39,616 nt of DNA from Saprospiraceae bacterium (GTDB lineage: Bacteria > Bacteroidota > Bacteroidia > Chitinophagales > Saprospiraceae), in assembly GCA_027080725.1 (NCBI GenBank), contig JALWRC010000094.1, positions 1 to 39,616 of the forward strand, given 5' to 3'. How positions within the stretch are numbered: position 1 is the stretch's first letter; each line of letters opens with the position of its first letter. The position numbers and the translations under genes are program-made. Shown here in pieces: positions 25,891-35,512 of the stretch. The notes under the pieces are model-generated. The model saw nothing but the letters and a program-made list of their open reading frames with translations, had not been told where the DNA came from and did no database searches.

Positions 25891-28038
25891 TTACTTAAGG
25901 ACTACTTTGCCTGTTAATATAGCTTTCTTTCCTTTGAAACACCACAGATAGACCCCTTTTTCATATTCGCTTACGTCTATTCTAATTTTGACTTCATTAG
26001 TAATCTCCTTGCTCCATATCTTTCTGCCTGTTAAATCAAACAAGCCGAAGGTTGCATGAAAAGGAATCTCCCCTGCTATCGTTAAGGCTTCTTGTGCCGG
26101 ATTGGGATAGACGTGAACGGTATTGAATAGCGTTGAACTACTTGTATTTACCGTTGTGACCTCAATACACTTAGAGGTATCCATACATCCATCTTTTGAT
26201 ATGATGACGCTATAGAAACCGTTCTTCTCCGGCACAAATGCACGTTCGGTTGCATAAATTATCATAGTAGCGGTATCGCCCCCGCAATCCAACCATTGAT
26301 ATGAGGCATCGGAAATTTGTGCTTTAAGGGTGTCTCCAAACCAGTCAATTTTTGTATTTAAATGTGTCACCTTAAGTTGGGTATAGTGAATACTATCACA
26401 ACCATAGAACGTAACTAATGAATCATAGTAAATGCCCGATTTTGCCTGAGGGTTACCGTAGATTATTGCCTCCTCTCCGGAACAGATCTCCATTTCGCCA
26501 TCATCGATTTCATAATCCGGATGCACAATCAACTCTACATGAACGATACTATCGCATCCCTTTACGGTCTGAAGAGTGTCATGATAAATCCCATTTTCGC
26601 GATGGTATTCCCCGAAAATCATTACACTATCACCCGAACATACATGGATAGGTATAAGGGTAGTATTATATGTACCACACAGTTTTACGGGCCAGTAGTC
26701 CCAGGTTCCCCGACTATTCTCGGATTTGATTCCCGAAGAATCCGAGTTAGAAAAAGTTCCAAGGAAGATGCCACCCTCCTTGGTTAAATTCAATTCCAAA
26801 ATATATTCGCTGCCGGAACCTCCGATAGATTTTTGCCACTCTGAGTTGCCAAGGCTATCCAGTTTGATAAGCCAGCAGTCATCCATCCCATAGTTTATCG
26901 ATGTTTTGTTACCGGAAATACCTGACCCGGAATAGGCTCCCAGAAGGTATCCTCCCTCTGTGGTTTGTTTCAAACTGATAATGCCGTCCCGCTTGTTGCC
27001 ACCAAAATTTTTCTGCCACAGGACTTCACCGTCTTTATCCATTTTAATTACCCAAACATCAGCCTCACCAAAATCTTCAGTTGTTTTATTCCCTGAGATA
27101 CCGGATAGCGAATGTCCTGCTACAATATATCCCGCATCATAGGTTTGTTGGATGGGAAATGGAAATTCATCCATATCTCCACCGAGGGTCTTTTGCCATA
27201 GGATAATACCCGTACTATCGATTTTGACTATCCAATAATCCCATCCGCCTCTTCCATTTTCCGTTTTATTACCTGAAATATCCGAGTTGAAATATCCACT
27301 GAGTATATACCCATTATCATCTGACAGGTCCAAATTCATCAGTTGGTCGGAACCTACTCCTCCATATGTTTTTTGCCACTCAATGGCTCCTTGGGGGTTG
27401 AGTTTTACGACCCAATAATCTTCAGAACCAAATGATGACAATGACTTATCACCCGAAATATCCGAACTGGAGTACCCCCCCAATATATATCCTCCATCAC
27501 GGGTCTGTTGTACACCGTAATACAATAAATCATTACCGGAACCACCGATGGTATTTTGCCACAGGATAGCTCCATTGGCATCCAACTTTATCACCCAGTA
27601 GTCCCATCCCCCCATATTTACTTCAGTTTTATCTCCGGAGATTCCCGAATTACTGAAGGCGCCGAGTATGTAGCCACCGTCCGTGGTTTGACTGATGTTG
27701 TGCAGTTCCTCATATCCGTCTCCACCTATGGTCTTTTGCCACAATATATTTCCAGCGGCATCCAATTTTACGACCCAAAGGTCCGCCCCTCCACCTTTAC
27801 TATCTTCAGATTTTTCACCGGAATTATTGGAACTTGAAAATCCACCCAGGATAAAACCACCATCCTCTGTTGCATCAACCGCCCTGAGTTTATCCAGATC
27901 TGTTCCACCTATCGTCTTCTGCCATTCGATAGAGGGGGGCTGAGCATTAAGCGATACCAATACAAAAAACAGTATCACCGTGAAGACATTGCTGGACAAT
28001 TTTTCTATCCATCGTAAGGTTCCTATATTTTTTGACAT
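25891..28038 (-). CDS. Secreted seven-repeat (propeller-like) protein with T9SS domain
   Basis: A 715-residue protein. A signal peptide of about 32 residues is followed by seven repeats of 58-62 residues, each with WQKTIGG, then an EDGGFILGGFSSS-type segment, a (S/N)GxK acidic stretch, and DYWVVKLDxxGxI. Seven such blades suggest a seven-bladed beta propeller. Then come two related modules of about 55 residues (CSGDSVMIFGEYHRENGIYH and CSGEEAIIYGNPQAKSGIYY, each with GCDSI). The C-terminus (VYPNPAQEALTIAGEIPF to YEKGVYLWCF) is a type A T9SS sorting domain. A cell-surface binding role is likely; no catalytic motif is seen. Confidence 0.85.
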   Translation of the reverse strand: MSKNIGTLRWIEKLSSNVFTVILFFVLVSLNAQPPSIEWQKTIGGTDLDKLRAVDATEDGGFILGGFSSSNNSGEKSEDSKGGGADLWVVKLDAAGNILWQKTIGGDGYEELHNISQTTDGGYILGAFSNSGISGDKTEVNMGGWDYWVIKLDANGAILWQNTIGGSGNDLLYYGVQQTRDGGYILGGYSSSDISGDKSLSSFGSEDYWVVKLNPQGAIEWQKTYGGVGSDQLMNLDLSDDNGYILSGYFNSDISGNKTENGRGGWDYWIVKIDSTGIILWQKTLGGDMDEFPFPIQQTYDAGYIVAGHSLSGISGNKTTEDFGEADVWVIKMDKDGEVLWQKNFGGNKRDGIISLKQTTEGGYLLGAYSGSGISGNKTSINYGMDDCWLIKLDSLGNSEWQKSIGGSGSEYILELNLTKEGGIFLGTFSNSDSSGIKSENSRGTWDYWPVKLCGTYNTTLIPIHVCSGDSVMIFGEYHRENGIYHDTLQTVKGCDSIVHVELIVHPDYEIDDGEMEICSGEEAIIYGNPQAKSGIYYDSLVTFYGCDSIHYTQLKVTHLNTKIDWFGDTLKAQISDASYQWLDCGGDTATMIIYATERAFVPEKNGFYSVIISKDGCMDTSKCIEVTTVNTSSSTLFNTVHVYPNPAQEALTIAGEIPFHATFGLFDLTGRKIWSKEITNEVKIRIDVSEYEKGVYLWCFKGKKAILTGKVVLK

Positions 28039-28081
28039 AATGAATTATTTTTGTGAAATGATATAGTTTACTAATACTTCT

Positions 28082-31000
28082 CTACAACTTCACCCAAGCT
28101 CCCTCTTCATACCCCCAAAACCCTTTGCTCGTGAATGTCGCATCGGTGTCTGTCACATAAATCATCATACCGTTTACTGCCGTTAAGGTTCCTGCTTCGG
28201 CAGAAGTCATTCTCGGTACTATAAAAGCACCCGTTGTCGTAGATACTTCCAGACTTCCATTGATCTTGACCTTGTCATTGTCAAATTCGCCATAGATGAG
28301 TGGTGAGGCACTGTCGCTGTTTTCTATATACAACTTATTGTCTCCCGTCTCATCATGTCCGGCTTTATAACCGATAAACACATTGCCGGATTTGGAATGG
28401 GCACTTGTCCCGGCACCGGCTTTATGGCCGATGATGGTGTTGTTGTTGCCATTTTGGTTGTAGAAGTTGGTAGAGTCGCCGAGAGATACATTATTGTTAC
28501 CATTATAATTTGAATAGGCTGCTCTGATACCAAGTGCGGAATTATTTGAGCCATCTCTATTATTGTGATGACCCTGTGCTCCGATGATTGTATTGTATAT
28601 ACCATTATGGTTCGAGGTCAAAGTTTTATATCCGATAGAGATATTGTGCATTTCTTGGGAGCTATAATTTGAATAATTTCCGCCTCCGGCTTCATACCCT
28701 ATCATAATATTTTTGTTTCCGGAACAACCTCCTGCACCTGAACCTGAATGATATCCTATAGCTATATTATCTGAACCTCCAGGTGCTTTAAAGGCATCAT
28801 ACCCTATTGCCACATTCCTTGAACCTGGTCCTTCACTGAGAGCCCTATATCCTATAGCGACATTATAACTTCCTACATCTTTTGTTACGTTTCCCTCCAA
28901 GGCGTATGATCCCACCGCTACATTGTTTTCTCCTGTTGTATTGCGATTCATTGCCGCTCTACCCATGGCTGTATTATCTCTTCCTCTATTATTAGTAGCA
29001 AGGGCACCTGATCCCACGGCAGTATTACCTTGACTGTCCCCGCTTGATATAGCCTTATTATTTTTTAATGCCTCATAACCAATTCCGGTATTGTCTCCTT
29101 GAGAAGCTGCGGTTGTATGATATAATCCTGCCTTTTCTCCAAGATAGACTGATCGGGCCGTTCCCAGTACCTCTATATGTCCAATCGAATCCATAGTAAC
29201 CCTTTCATATCCTCCGATCGTAAAGTGTAGTATATCCTCATCCGAAGTCTTTTCCACTTCGATCTTAGTATCCATATCCGTGTCACAAACCGTGGTGGAG
29301 TTGAGTGAAATGGTATCACCGTATGAAATAGTCAAACTGTCCTTTCCGACTTTTGAAATATTGTACTGAGACCAGTTTGTATTCCCGTTTCCATCTGTGA
29401 TTAATGTTTGGCCATTGGTTCCATCCGATATTGGAAAATGATAAGAATCTTTGATGCCAAAAGTTCCGTATATTTTCACTGTATCATTGGCGAAGTCGCC
29501 CCAGATGAGTGGTGAGGTACTAGAAGAGTTTTCTATGTAGAGTTTGTTGTCGGTGGTATCATTGAGTCCGGCCTGATAACCTATGAAGATATTGCCGGAC
29601 TTATCATGGGTCGATGCTCCTTTTCCAGCCTGATAACCAAGTAAGGTGTTGTTTGATCCTCCCTGATTATAATAATTGCTCTCCATTCCAACAGTGACAT
29701 TATTGGCTCCGGTAGTATTCTCTCTTGCAGCATTCCTACCCAGGGATACATTTCCATTGCCGGTAGTATTGGCATAAAGCGCTCCACTACCAAGACCTGA
29801 ATTATCGCTTCCACTGGTATTATTTCTTAATGTATTGTCACCTACTACAGCATTGCTGGATCCTGATTGGTTAATATTCATTGTAGAAAAACCAATTGCT
29901 GTATTCGAAGATCCGGTATTCTGGGTGCTAGATGACTGCAATGCCCCATATCCAACAACGGTGTTATTCGAACCGGAGTCATTCCTTTCCATAGAACCAT
30001 AACCGATTGCCGTATTGTTCTGACCCGTATTTGGAGATGCTTGGCTAATACCCGACAATGACTTTCTACCTATTGCTGTGTTTTTACCTCCGGAATTATA
30101 TATCATAGCACTACTTCCAACCGCAGTGTTTTCACCACTACTATTTCTGTACAATGAATAGTTTCCTATTGCAGTATTGTGGCTGTAGGTTGTATTATCC
30201 TCAAGTGCATTATAGCCAATTGCTGTATTGTTATTGCCGGTATTGCTCTTCAGGGTGTGAAAGCCCACAGCTGTATTTGAATAACCGCTTACATTCGAGT
30301 TCAATGCATTTTTTCCAATTGCGATATTCCAATTGCTGGTCAGGTCATCCCCTGCTCCTGCTCCTTCGCCAATAAATATTGAATTGCCCGTATTATACAC
30401 CTCCAAATGTCCTGTAGAGTCCATGGTGAAGTTCTCATTTCCCCCGATTGTAAAGCGCAATTTGTCCTCATCTGCAGTCTTTTCCGCTTCGATCTTAGTG
30501 TCCATATCCACATCACAGACCGTAGTGGAGTTGAGTGAAATGGTATCACCAAAGGTGATGGTCATACTGTCTTTGCCGACCTTGGAGATATTGTTCTTGT
30601 AGTCTGCGAGATTCACCTTATTACCATTGCTAATCTCCAGAGAATCCATTGCAATAGACAAAGTCTGCCCGTCCGTATTGTCAAGGTAGGGCTTTAGGTC
30701 GATATCTGTGGCAGTAGCATTGTTGGTGATGGTCAGAGTATCGTTGGCAAGGTTGAGGTCCTGGATTTCATTGGCTGTGTCATTATCATTGTCGGCAACA
30801 TCCAGCATAATCGTATTACCATTAGAAATACTGACATCGTAAACCGTTCCGGTCTGCGTCTCCGACAAAGTCTGCCCGTCCGTATTATCGAGGTAAGGCT
30901 TTAGATCGATATCCGTGGCAGTAGCATTGTTGGTAATAGTCAGGGTATCGTTGGTAAGGCTGAGGTCCTGGATTTCATTGGACGTGTCGTTGTCATTGTC

Positions 31001-32047
31001 GGCGATACTGACGGTGCCGCCACCATCGGACAGGGTTATTTCTGTTCCCATCCTTGAAATGGTTTGCAATTCGTTGGTCGAGTCCGCATCATTGTTTGTC
31101 CAGGACAAATTCCCATTGCCATCGGTATAGAGAACCTGCCCGCTGCTGCCATCCACAAGCGGGAGAAAATACGCATCTTTTATACCGAAAGTTCCGTAAA
31201 CCTTGAGGCTGTCATTGGCAAAATCACCCCAGATGAGCGGCTTCGTGGTGTCGGAATTTTCGATGTACAATTTATCGCTTCCGCTTTCTAACATACCGGC
31301 CTGGAATCCGATAAACACATTGCCGGATCTATCGAAGGGACCGGTAGCTTCTCCTTTTCCCGCTTCTTGTCCTATGATGGTATTTTGCGACCCTATGGTG
31401 TTGTAATGCATGGCATCATTTCCGACAACAACATTACCATTCCCTGACTCGTTGAGAAACTGCGAACGGTATCCTATGGCAATATTATCGGCACCGGAAG
31501 TATCATGGTACATCGCATCCCGTCCTAATGCTGTATTTCTTGTTCCGGTAGTATTTTCAAATGCGGCATAACTACCCACGGCGGTATTGTTGCTTCCCGT
31601 GGAATTATACAGGGCCTTTACACCCACCCCGGTATTCCATTTGGCAATAGCAGGAGGAACAGGTACGCCATCATCGGCGTTTCCTGCGCCTTCACCGAGA
31701 TACACACTGGCTTGATACGTTTTACCATCTGTAAGACTGTCGATAGAGACGATATGATCCGTCACTTCGTCGGACATTTTTTGCCAGTTGGCCCCGTTGT
31801 AGAAGTAAAAAGTTTTATCGCTGTTCTGAAAGACCATAAGCCCAGTGGCAGGGGTTGAAACGGCTGATGTGTCTGCCCGGGGAATCAACAGACCTTTGGT
31901 GGTGCTCTTGACATCTAACATCGCAGATGCGTCCGGTGCACTGCCATCGGTGTTAATAGCCACATTTTGAGCATTGCCGTCAAAAGATAGGATCACGAAT
32001 GTTACGATAAAAAACGCCTGTATCAGGCTACGTGTAAATGATTTCAT
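28082..32047 (-). CDS. Giant fibre-like protein with YadA-head-type repeats
   Basis: A 1321-residue protein. The start at 32047 begins a signal peptide (MKSFTRSLIQAFFIVTFVIL, ending about GNAQ); the frame continues upstream without one. Residues 28-100 (VAINTDGSAPDASAMLDVKS, GLLIPRADTSAVSTPATGLM) are a module common at the start of Bacteroidota fibre proteins. Then three long blocks of about 14-24-residue repeats (xNTAIGxxALxxNTTGxxN) resemble the left-handed roll of trimeric-autotransporter (YadA) heads. These blocks are separated by duplicated linkers, and the C-terminus (GMMIYVTDTDATFTSKGFWG) echoes the N-terminal module. No PNP-type sorting domain is seen. Probably a long surface fibre; trimer formation is inference. 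Confidence 0.8.
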   Translation of the reverse strand: MKSFTRSLIQAFFIVTFVILSFDGNAQNVAINTDGSAPDASAMLDVKSTTKGLLIPRADTSAVSTPATGLMVFQNSDKTFYFYNGANWQKMSDEVTDHIVSIDSLTDGKTYQASVYLGEGAGNADDGVPVPPAIAKWNTGVGVKALYNSTGSNNTAVGSYAAFENTTGTRNTALGRDAMYHDTSGADNIAIGYRSQFLNESGNGNVVVGNDAMHYNTIGSQNTIIGQEAGKGEATGPFDRSGNVFIGFQAGMLESGSDKLYIENSDTTKPLIWGDFANDSLKVYGTFGIKDAYFLPLVDGSSGQVLYTDGNGNLSWTNNDADSTNELQTISRMGTEITLSDGGGTVSIADNDNDTSNEIQDLSLTNDTLTITNNATATDIDLKPYLDNTDGQTLSETQTGTVYDVSISNGNTIMLDVADNDNDTANEIQDLNLANDTLTITNNATATDIDLKPYLDNTDGQTLSIAMDSLEISNGNKVNLADYKNNISKVGKDSMTITFGDTISLNSTTVCDVDMDTKIEAEKTADEDKLRFTIGGNENFTMDSTGHLEVYNTGNSIFIGEGAGAGDDLTSNWNIAIGKNALNSNVSGYSNTAVGFHTLKSNTGNNNTAIGYNALEDNTTYSHNTAIGNYSLYRNSSGENTAVGSSAMIYNSGGKNTAIGRKSLSGISQASPNTGQNNTAIGYGSMERNDSGSNNTVVGYGALQSSSTQNTGSSNTAIGFSTMNINQSGSSNAVVGDNTLRNNTSGSDNSGLGSGALYANTTGNGNVSLGRNAARENTTGANNVTVGMESNYYNQGGSNNTLLGYQAGKGASTHDKSGNIFIGYQAGLNDTTDNKLYIENSSSTSPLIWGDFANDTVKIYGTFGIKDSYHFPISDGTNGQTLITDGNGNTNWSQYNISKVGKDSLTISYGDTISLNSTTVCDTDMDTKIEVEKTSDEDILHFTIGGYERVTMDSIGHIEVLGTARSVYLGEKAGLYHTTAASQGDNTGIGYEALKNNKAISSGDSQGNTAVGSGALATNNRGRDNTAMGRAAMNRNTTGENNVAVGSYALEGNVTKDVGSYNVAIGYRALSEGPGSRNVAIGYDAFKAPGGSDNIAIGYHSGSGAGGCSGNKNIMIGYEAGGGNYSNYSSQEMHNISIGYKTLTSNHNGIYNTIIGAQGHHNNRDGSNNSALGIRAAYSNYNGNNNVSLGDSTNFYNQNGNNNTIIGHKAGAGTSAHSKSGNVFIGYKAGHDETGDNKLYIENSDSASPLIYGEFDNDKVKINGSLEVSTTTGAFIVPRMTSAEAGTLTAVNGMMIYVTDTDATFTSKGFWGYEEGAWVKL
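30661..31008. repeat. Tandem 207-bp repeat inside the fibre gene
   Basis: The segment starting AAGTCTGCCCGTCCGTATT at 30661 is repeated from 30868, period 207 bp (69 codons), with strong identity over about 140 bp. It encodes two linkers containing NEIQDLxLxNDTLTITNNAT and DNTDGQTLS. Confidence 0.85.
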
Positions 32048-32371
32048 GTTTACTGATTTTGAATTAAAGAAAATATGCCCAACTCTTATCCGGTACTCAA
32101 GCATGCGCTGAATACAGTGCTCAAGAACATAATACCCCAATATACTTGCTCTTTCTATCTGAATCTTCGCTACCATAACAATCATTACACTTTACGGCAT
32201 AACCCCTTTAGAGCTCTTCGATTCAGAAAAAAGATTTAGTTGGCATTGGACTTATTTCATTTCCGGAGCATTAGAAGATACTTTTCAGGCACCTTCAATT
32301 AATTTTTCTAACTATTGTCCAATAGGTGGGAGGATTCGTTACAAAAAATTAGGAAAAAGTGTTCCCGCTAC
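32048..32371. other. Intergenic region upstream of the fibre gene
   Basis: About 320 bp between the fibre gene and element B. AT-rich; no gene, structured RNA or clear promoter is seen. Confidence 0.45.
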
Positions 32372-32604
32372 GTGTATTACAAAGTGCACTAAAATGAGCA
32401 ATGCATTGTTTTGTCATTATTTTTGCATACAACAACTCTCAAATATTAAAAATTTTGGACCGCGCAACAATACCGCCAAAACGGTTTTAGGTATTCTTTT
32501 TTACCCTGCCCTTCGTTGTCGCACGTACAGGGCTATTAAGGGGTTCATCCCTACGGGATTGTTATTACTTTTCAAGATGGAAATGTGCCGTTTGTATTAC
32601 ACAC
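32372..32604. repeat. Element B, uninterrupted copy
   Basis: A 233-bp element with terminal inverted repeats: left GTGTATTACAAAGTGCAC, right (reversed) GTGTAATACAAACGGCAC, 15 of 18 matching. Inside it lies a conserved block (TTACCCTGCCCTTCGTTGTC onward) with the short hairpin ATCCCTACGGGAT. The whole element aligns with 37232-37631 once element A is removed from the latter. The right end supplies the TAA stop codon of the CHAT gene. There is no transposase. Confidence 0.85.
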
Positions 32605-35509
32605 GGTACCGTGTTCTACAACAAATCAACAAAAAGCCTATGATTACAAATCCGGTAATTATCCACCAGACAAGATGTTGTCCTTCCATGACCAGTGGGG
32701 ACATATCTCCTATAGGAACAAAACTACCCCAAAAATACGGGTGCGCCCACATATCATCTTCTTGTCCGGACAAGTATTCTTGTCTGGCTAATTGAAGTGC
32801 CCGGTCTTTTGTTTTTCCCTTTTTCAGCTGTTTGTAAAAAGATACCATTGTATAGAACGACGCTTTATCATTGACCGGCCATAAAGAAGTAATTAAACTC
32901 TTGGCTCCTGCATGTGCAAAAGCCCTTGACAGGCTCATGATTCCTTCACCCCGGTGCAGCTCCCCGATGCCCGTCTCACAAGCGCTGAGCACCACCATAC
33001 TAGCTGGTAATTTTAGCAAAAAAATATCCTTGACCAACAAACGCCCGCTCTCTTCATTCTCACTTTCGACACCAAAAGACAAGTACGAAAATTCACTATT
33101 TTTATCTTGAAGTACAGCATGAGTAGCCATATGAATAATATCGAACTGCCCTGCAATGTCTAAAAAAACCTTTTTGCTTACCTGGTTGCCCGACATAATC
33201 CTAAAAGGAAAAATTCCTTTGAGCCGGGTGACTTCCTTTTTGTTCCATATAAGTCCGGAATACCCATTGGGCTTCCTAGATAAATTATCATTCGCCATTC
33301 CATAGCCAAACACAGGGGCTACCGCCAACAATCGCTCTATATTTCTGACCGTGTTTCCCCGGGATGTCAGGAACACGGATGAATAACAATAGCTCACCGT
33401 GTTTCGATTGTTTAAATATGGAAAATCTCGAAATTTGGTTCCATTAGGAACACCACTAACCAATAATGTTTCAAAAGGAAGGTATCCCAAATAACCATCC
33501 GGTACAATTACCAATTTTTCCTTTAAATCTCCCGCCGGTTCGAGTAATAGTCGATAGAGTTCGTATCCCAAATAACCGATTTTATCCCTGTTTTGATCAA
33601 ATGCCGCTCTCCTTTGTTCCCTGAGCGGCAAGTTCCAGTATTGGACAATAGACTTCCGGAAATCCGCCACCAACTCCCTGATTCTATTTGCATCGTTGAG
33701 TACAATCAATTGCTCATCCTCCCTGTCCAGTTTGAATAAATAAATATGCTTTTCCCCGATAAAATACTCGATCATAGTCTCATCACTCCCCAGAGATTTT
33801 CTTATGTTTTCGAGGTTGGCCTGATATATCTTATGTTTCAGGATATAATACTGTGGAAATTCCCTTTCAATTTGTTTATTGATGAGACCAATTTCTTTTT
33901 TAATCTGCAGGAGTGATCTCTGATCTTTTTTCATTTCTTCCTCGCTTGCAGTTTCCTTTCCGGATTCGAATAGTCTTTTTTCGACATGAGCAGCCTGTAT
34001 CCTATAATCATGGAGTATATGTAACAAGCTATCGGGAATACCTGCTCTAATCTGTGCGAGAGTAGTCGCCAGAGATTCGTTCAGCAATATGCCTTTGCTT
34101 TTTTGTATGAAATGGTAGGCCTTTTGGATGTATGTATGTTGACCACTCCGTTTCCATCCCGCCAAACAGGCATTTAACGCCCGTTCAATAACTATAACAT
34201 TTTCATAAAGTACATTGTAATGTGAGGATTTGTAGTCAAAAGTCTCCCGGATTTTATCCCACACATCAATCATGCGCTCATATCCTCCGATAGCTGCATT
34301 GAGCCTTGTGATATTGCCATTCGCCCGATAAGACTGCCACAAAGCTCCGGCCTTTCCCATGAGTGCTTCAGCAATGGTATTTTCAGGATAAATGACCTCT
34401 TTTGGGGGTATAAATTGGATGGATTTGCTTGAAATGGCAGGCAATACGCGTTGGAGGGCTCTATGATATGCTGCCAAAGCCCTTTCATTTTTGCCCAATT
34501 TCATCAATGCATCTCCAAGTGCAATTTCAATCTTGGCCGGTTCTCTTCGGTTGTGTACGCTATAGGTACTGTCATAACAATCTACTGCATTTTTTAAATA
34601 GCTTTCAGCCTTGGTTGCATCTCCCATTTCATAATAGATCCTACCCAAAACATCCGGATGGCTATAGCCCAATCCAATTATCCGTCTGTCCCCTTCCTTT
34701 AATGCATTTTCATAAAACCTCTCCGCGGTCATTTCATGACGAATCGCTTCGTCAAACCTCTTTAGTTTCATCTCAACTTCAGCCGTCCTTCGATATAATA
34801 GCCACTTGGAAAAATTAGATAAATCCGGAAGCTTTAACCCCATTTCAAGCTGCCTTAAAGCTTCTCTTCCCTCATGTAAACTACTGTACACTATGCTAAT
34901 ATCATTATACATCTCTGCCTCGTAATCATATTTTTCCTCCTCTTGACATCTATCCAGAAAAGTGTTGAGATAATAAAGGGCTTTTTCAAAATCACCCTTA
35001 CGAGTGTAGTTATTGCCTATAGGCGGATATAAGTATCTCAATATCGAAATTCTCCGGGTCCCCAAGGTGTCCACAAAAACATTCTCAGCTTTCAAATACC
35101 ATTTCAAGCTATTTGTAAAATCACCGAAGTGTTGCTTATAAAAATATCCTAAATGGATATAGTACCAACCAACCCGGTTCCATTCGGATTTGTTTGTCGG
35201 AATTCGCCAAGCCTTGCGAACAGCCTTTAAAAATAAAGTGTGTGCCCGAAAAACATTGTTGCTGTTCACTTCCAGAGAATATAGCGCCTTTTGGTTACAT
35301 CGGTACCAATTGCCCAAATCATCATTTTCCTCTAATATCTCCAAAGAGAGATCGAGATAATACTCCACCGAGTCAATCCTGCCTTTTCGAGCCGATTCCC
35401 CTATTCGGTCTATATACCGGACCACCGTCAATGAATCCGGGTACCGTCCAAAGCAAAAAGTATTCAATACTGTTGCTAGCAATACCCAAACCCAGAGTGT
35501 CCCTTTCAT
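32597..35509 (-). CDS. TPR-CHAT protease with signal peptide and C-terminal membrane anchor
   Basis: A 970-residue protein. An N-terminal signal (MKGTLWVWVLLATVLNTFCF) is followed by TPR-type helical repeats over about residues 30-450 (FEKALYYLNTFLDRC, GDATKAESYLKNAVDCYDS, NERALAAYHRALQ) and a coiled-coil linker (about 510-560). The CHAT (caspase HetF-associated with TPR) domain follows at about 630-935. The catalytic pair is visible: His797 in IIHMATHA and Cys844 in VVLSACETGIG. A hydrophobic segment at about 946-964 and a short RTRYRV tail follow. The CHAT domain would lie outside the cytoplasm, unlike most members. It starts 3 nt after the PKD-protein gene's stop, so the two are coupled. 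Element B provides the stop codon. Confidence 0.9.
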   Translation of the reverse strand: MKGTLWVWVLLATVLNTFCFGRYPDSLTVVRYIDRIGESARKGRIDSVEYYLDLSLEILEENDDLGNWYRCNQKALYSLEVNSNNVFRAHTLFLKAVRKAWRIPTNKSEWNRVGWYYIHLGYFYKQHFGDFTNSLKWYLKAENVFVDTLGTRRISILRYLYPPIGNNYTRKGDFEKALYYLNTFLDRCQEEEKYDYEAEMYNDISIVYSSLHEGREALRQLEMGLKLPDLSNFSKWLLYRRTAEVEMKLKRFDEAIRHEMTAERFYENALKEGDRRIIGLGYSHPDVLGRIYYEMGDATKAESYLKNAVDCYDSTYSVHNRREPAKIEIALGDALMKLGKNERALAAYHRALQRVLPAISSKSIQFIPPKEVIYPENTIAEALMGKAGALWQSYRANGNITRLNAAIGGYERMIDVWDKIRETFDYKSSHYNVLYENVIVIERALNACLAGWKRSGQHTYIQKAYHFIQKSKGILLNESLATTLAQIRAGIPDSLLHILHDYRIQAAHVEKRLFESGKETASEEEMKKDQRSLLQIKKEIGLINKQIEREFPQYYILKHKIYQANLENIRKSLGSDETMIEYFIGEKHIYLFKLDREDEQLIVLNDANRIRELVADFRKSIVQYWNLPLREQRRAAFDQNRDKIGYLGYELYRLLLEPAGDLKEKLVIVPDGYLGYLPFETLLVSGVPNGTKFRDFPYLNNRNTVSYCYSSVFLTSRGNTVRNIERLLAVAPVFGYGMANDNLSRKPNGYSGLIWNKKEVTRLKGIFPFRIMSGNQVSKKVFLDIAGQFDIIHMATHAVLQDKNSEFSYLSFGVESENEESGRLLVKDIFLLKLPASMVVLSACETGIGELHRGEGIMSLSRAFAHAGAKSLITSLWPVNDKASFYTMVSFYKQLKKGKTKDRALQLARQEYLSGQEDDMWAHPYFWGSFVPIGDMSPLVMEGQHLVWWIITGFVIIGFLLICCRTRYRV

Positions 35510-35512
35510 ATA

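Noticed and set aside
28082-32047. CRISPR-like regular repeats
   Set aside because: The repeats are in frame and encode a repetitive protein; there is no short identical repeat with unique spacers.
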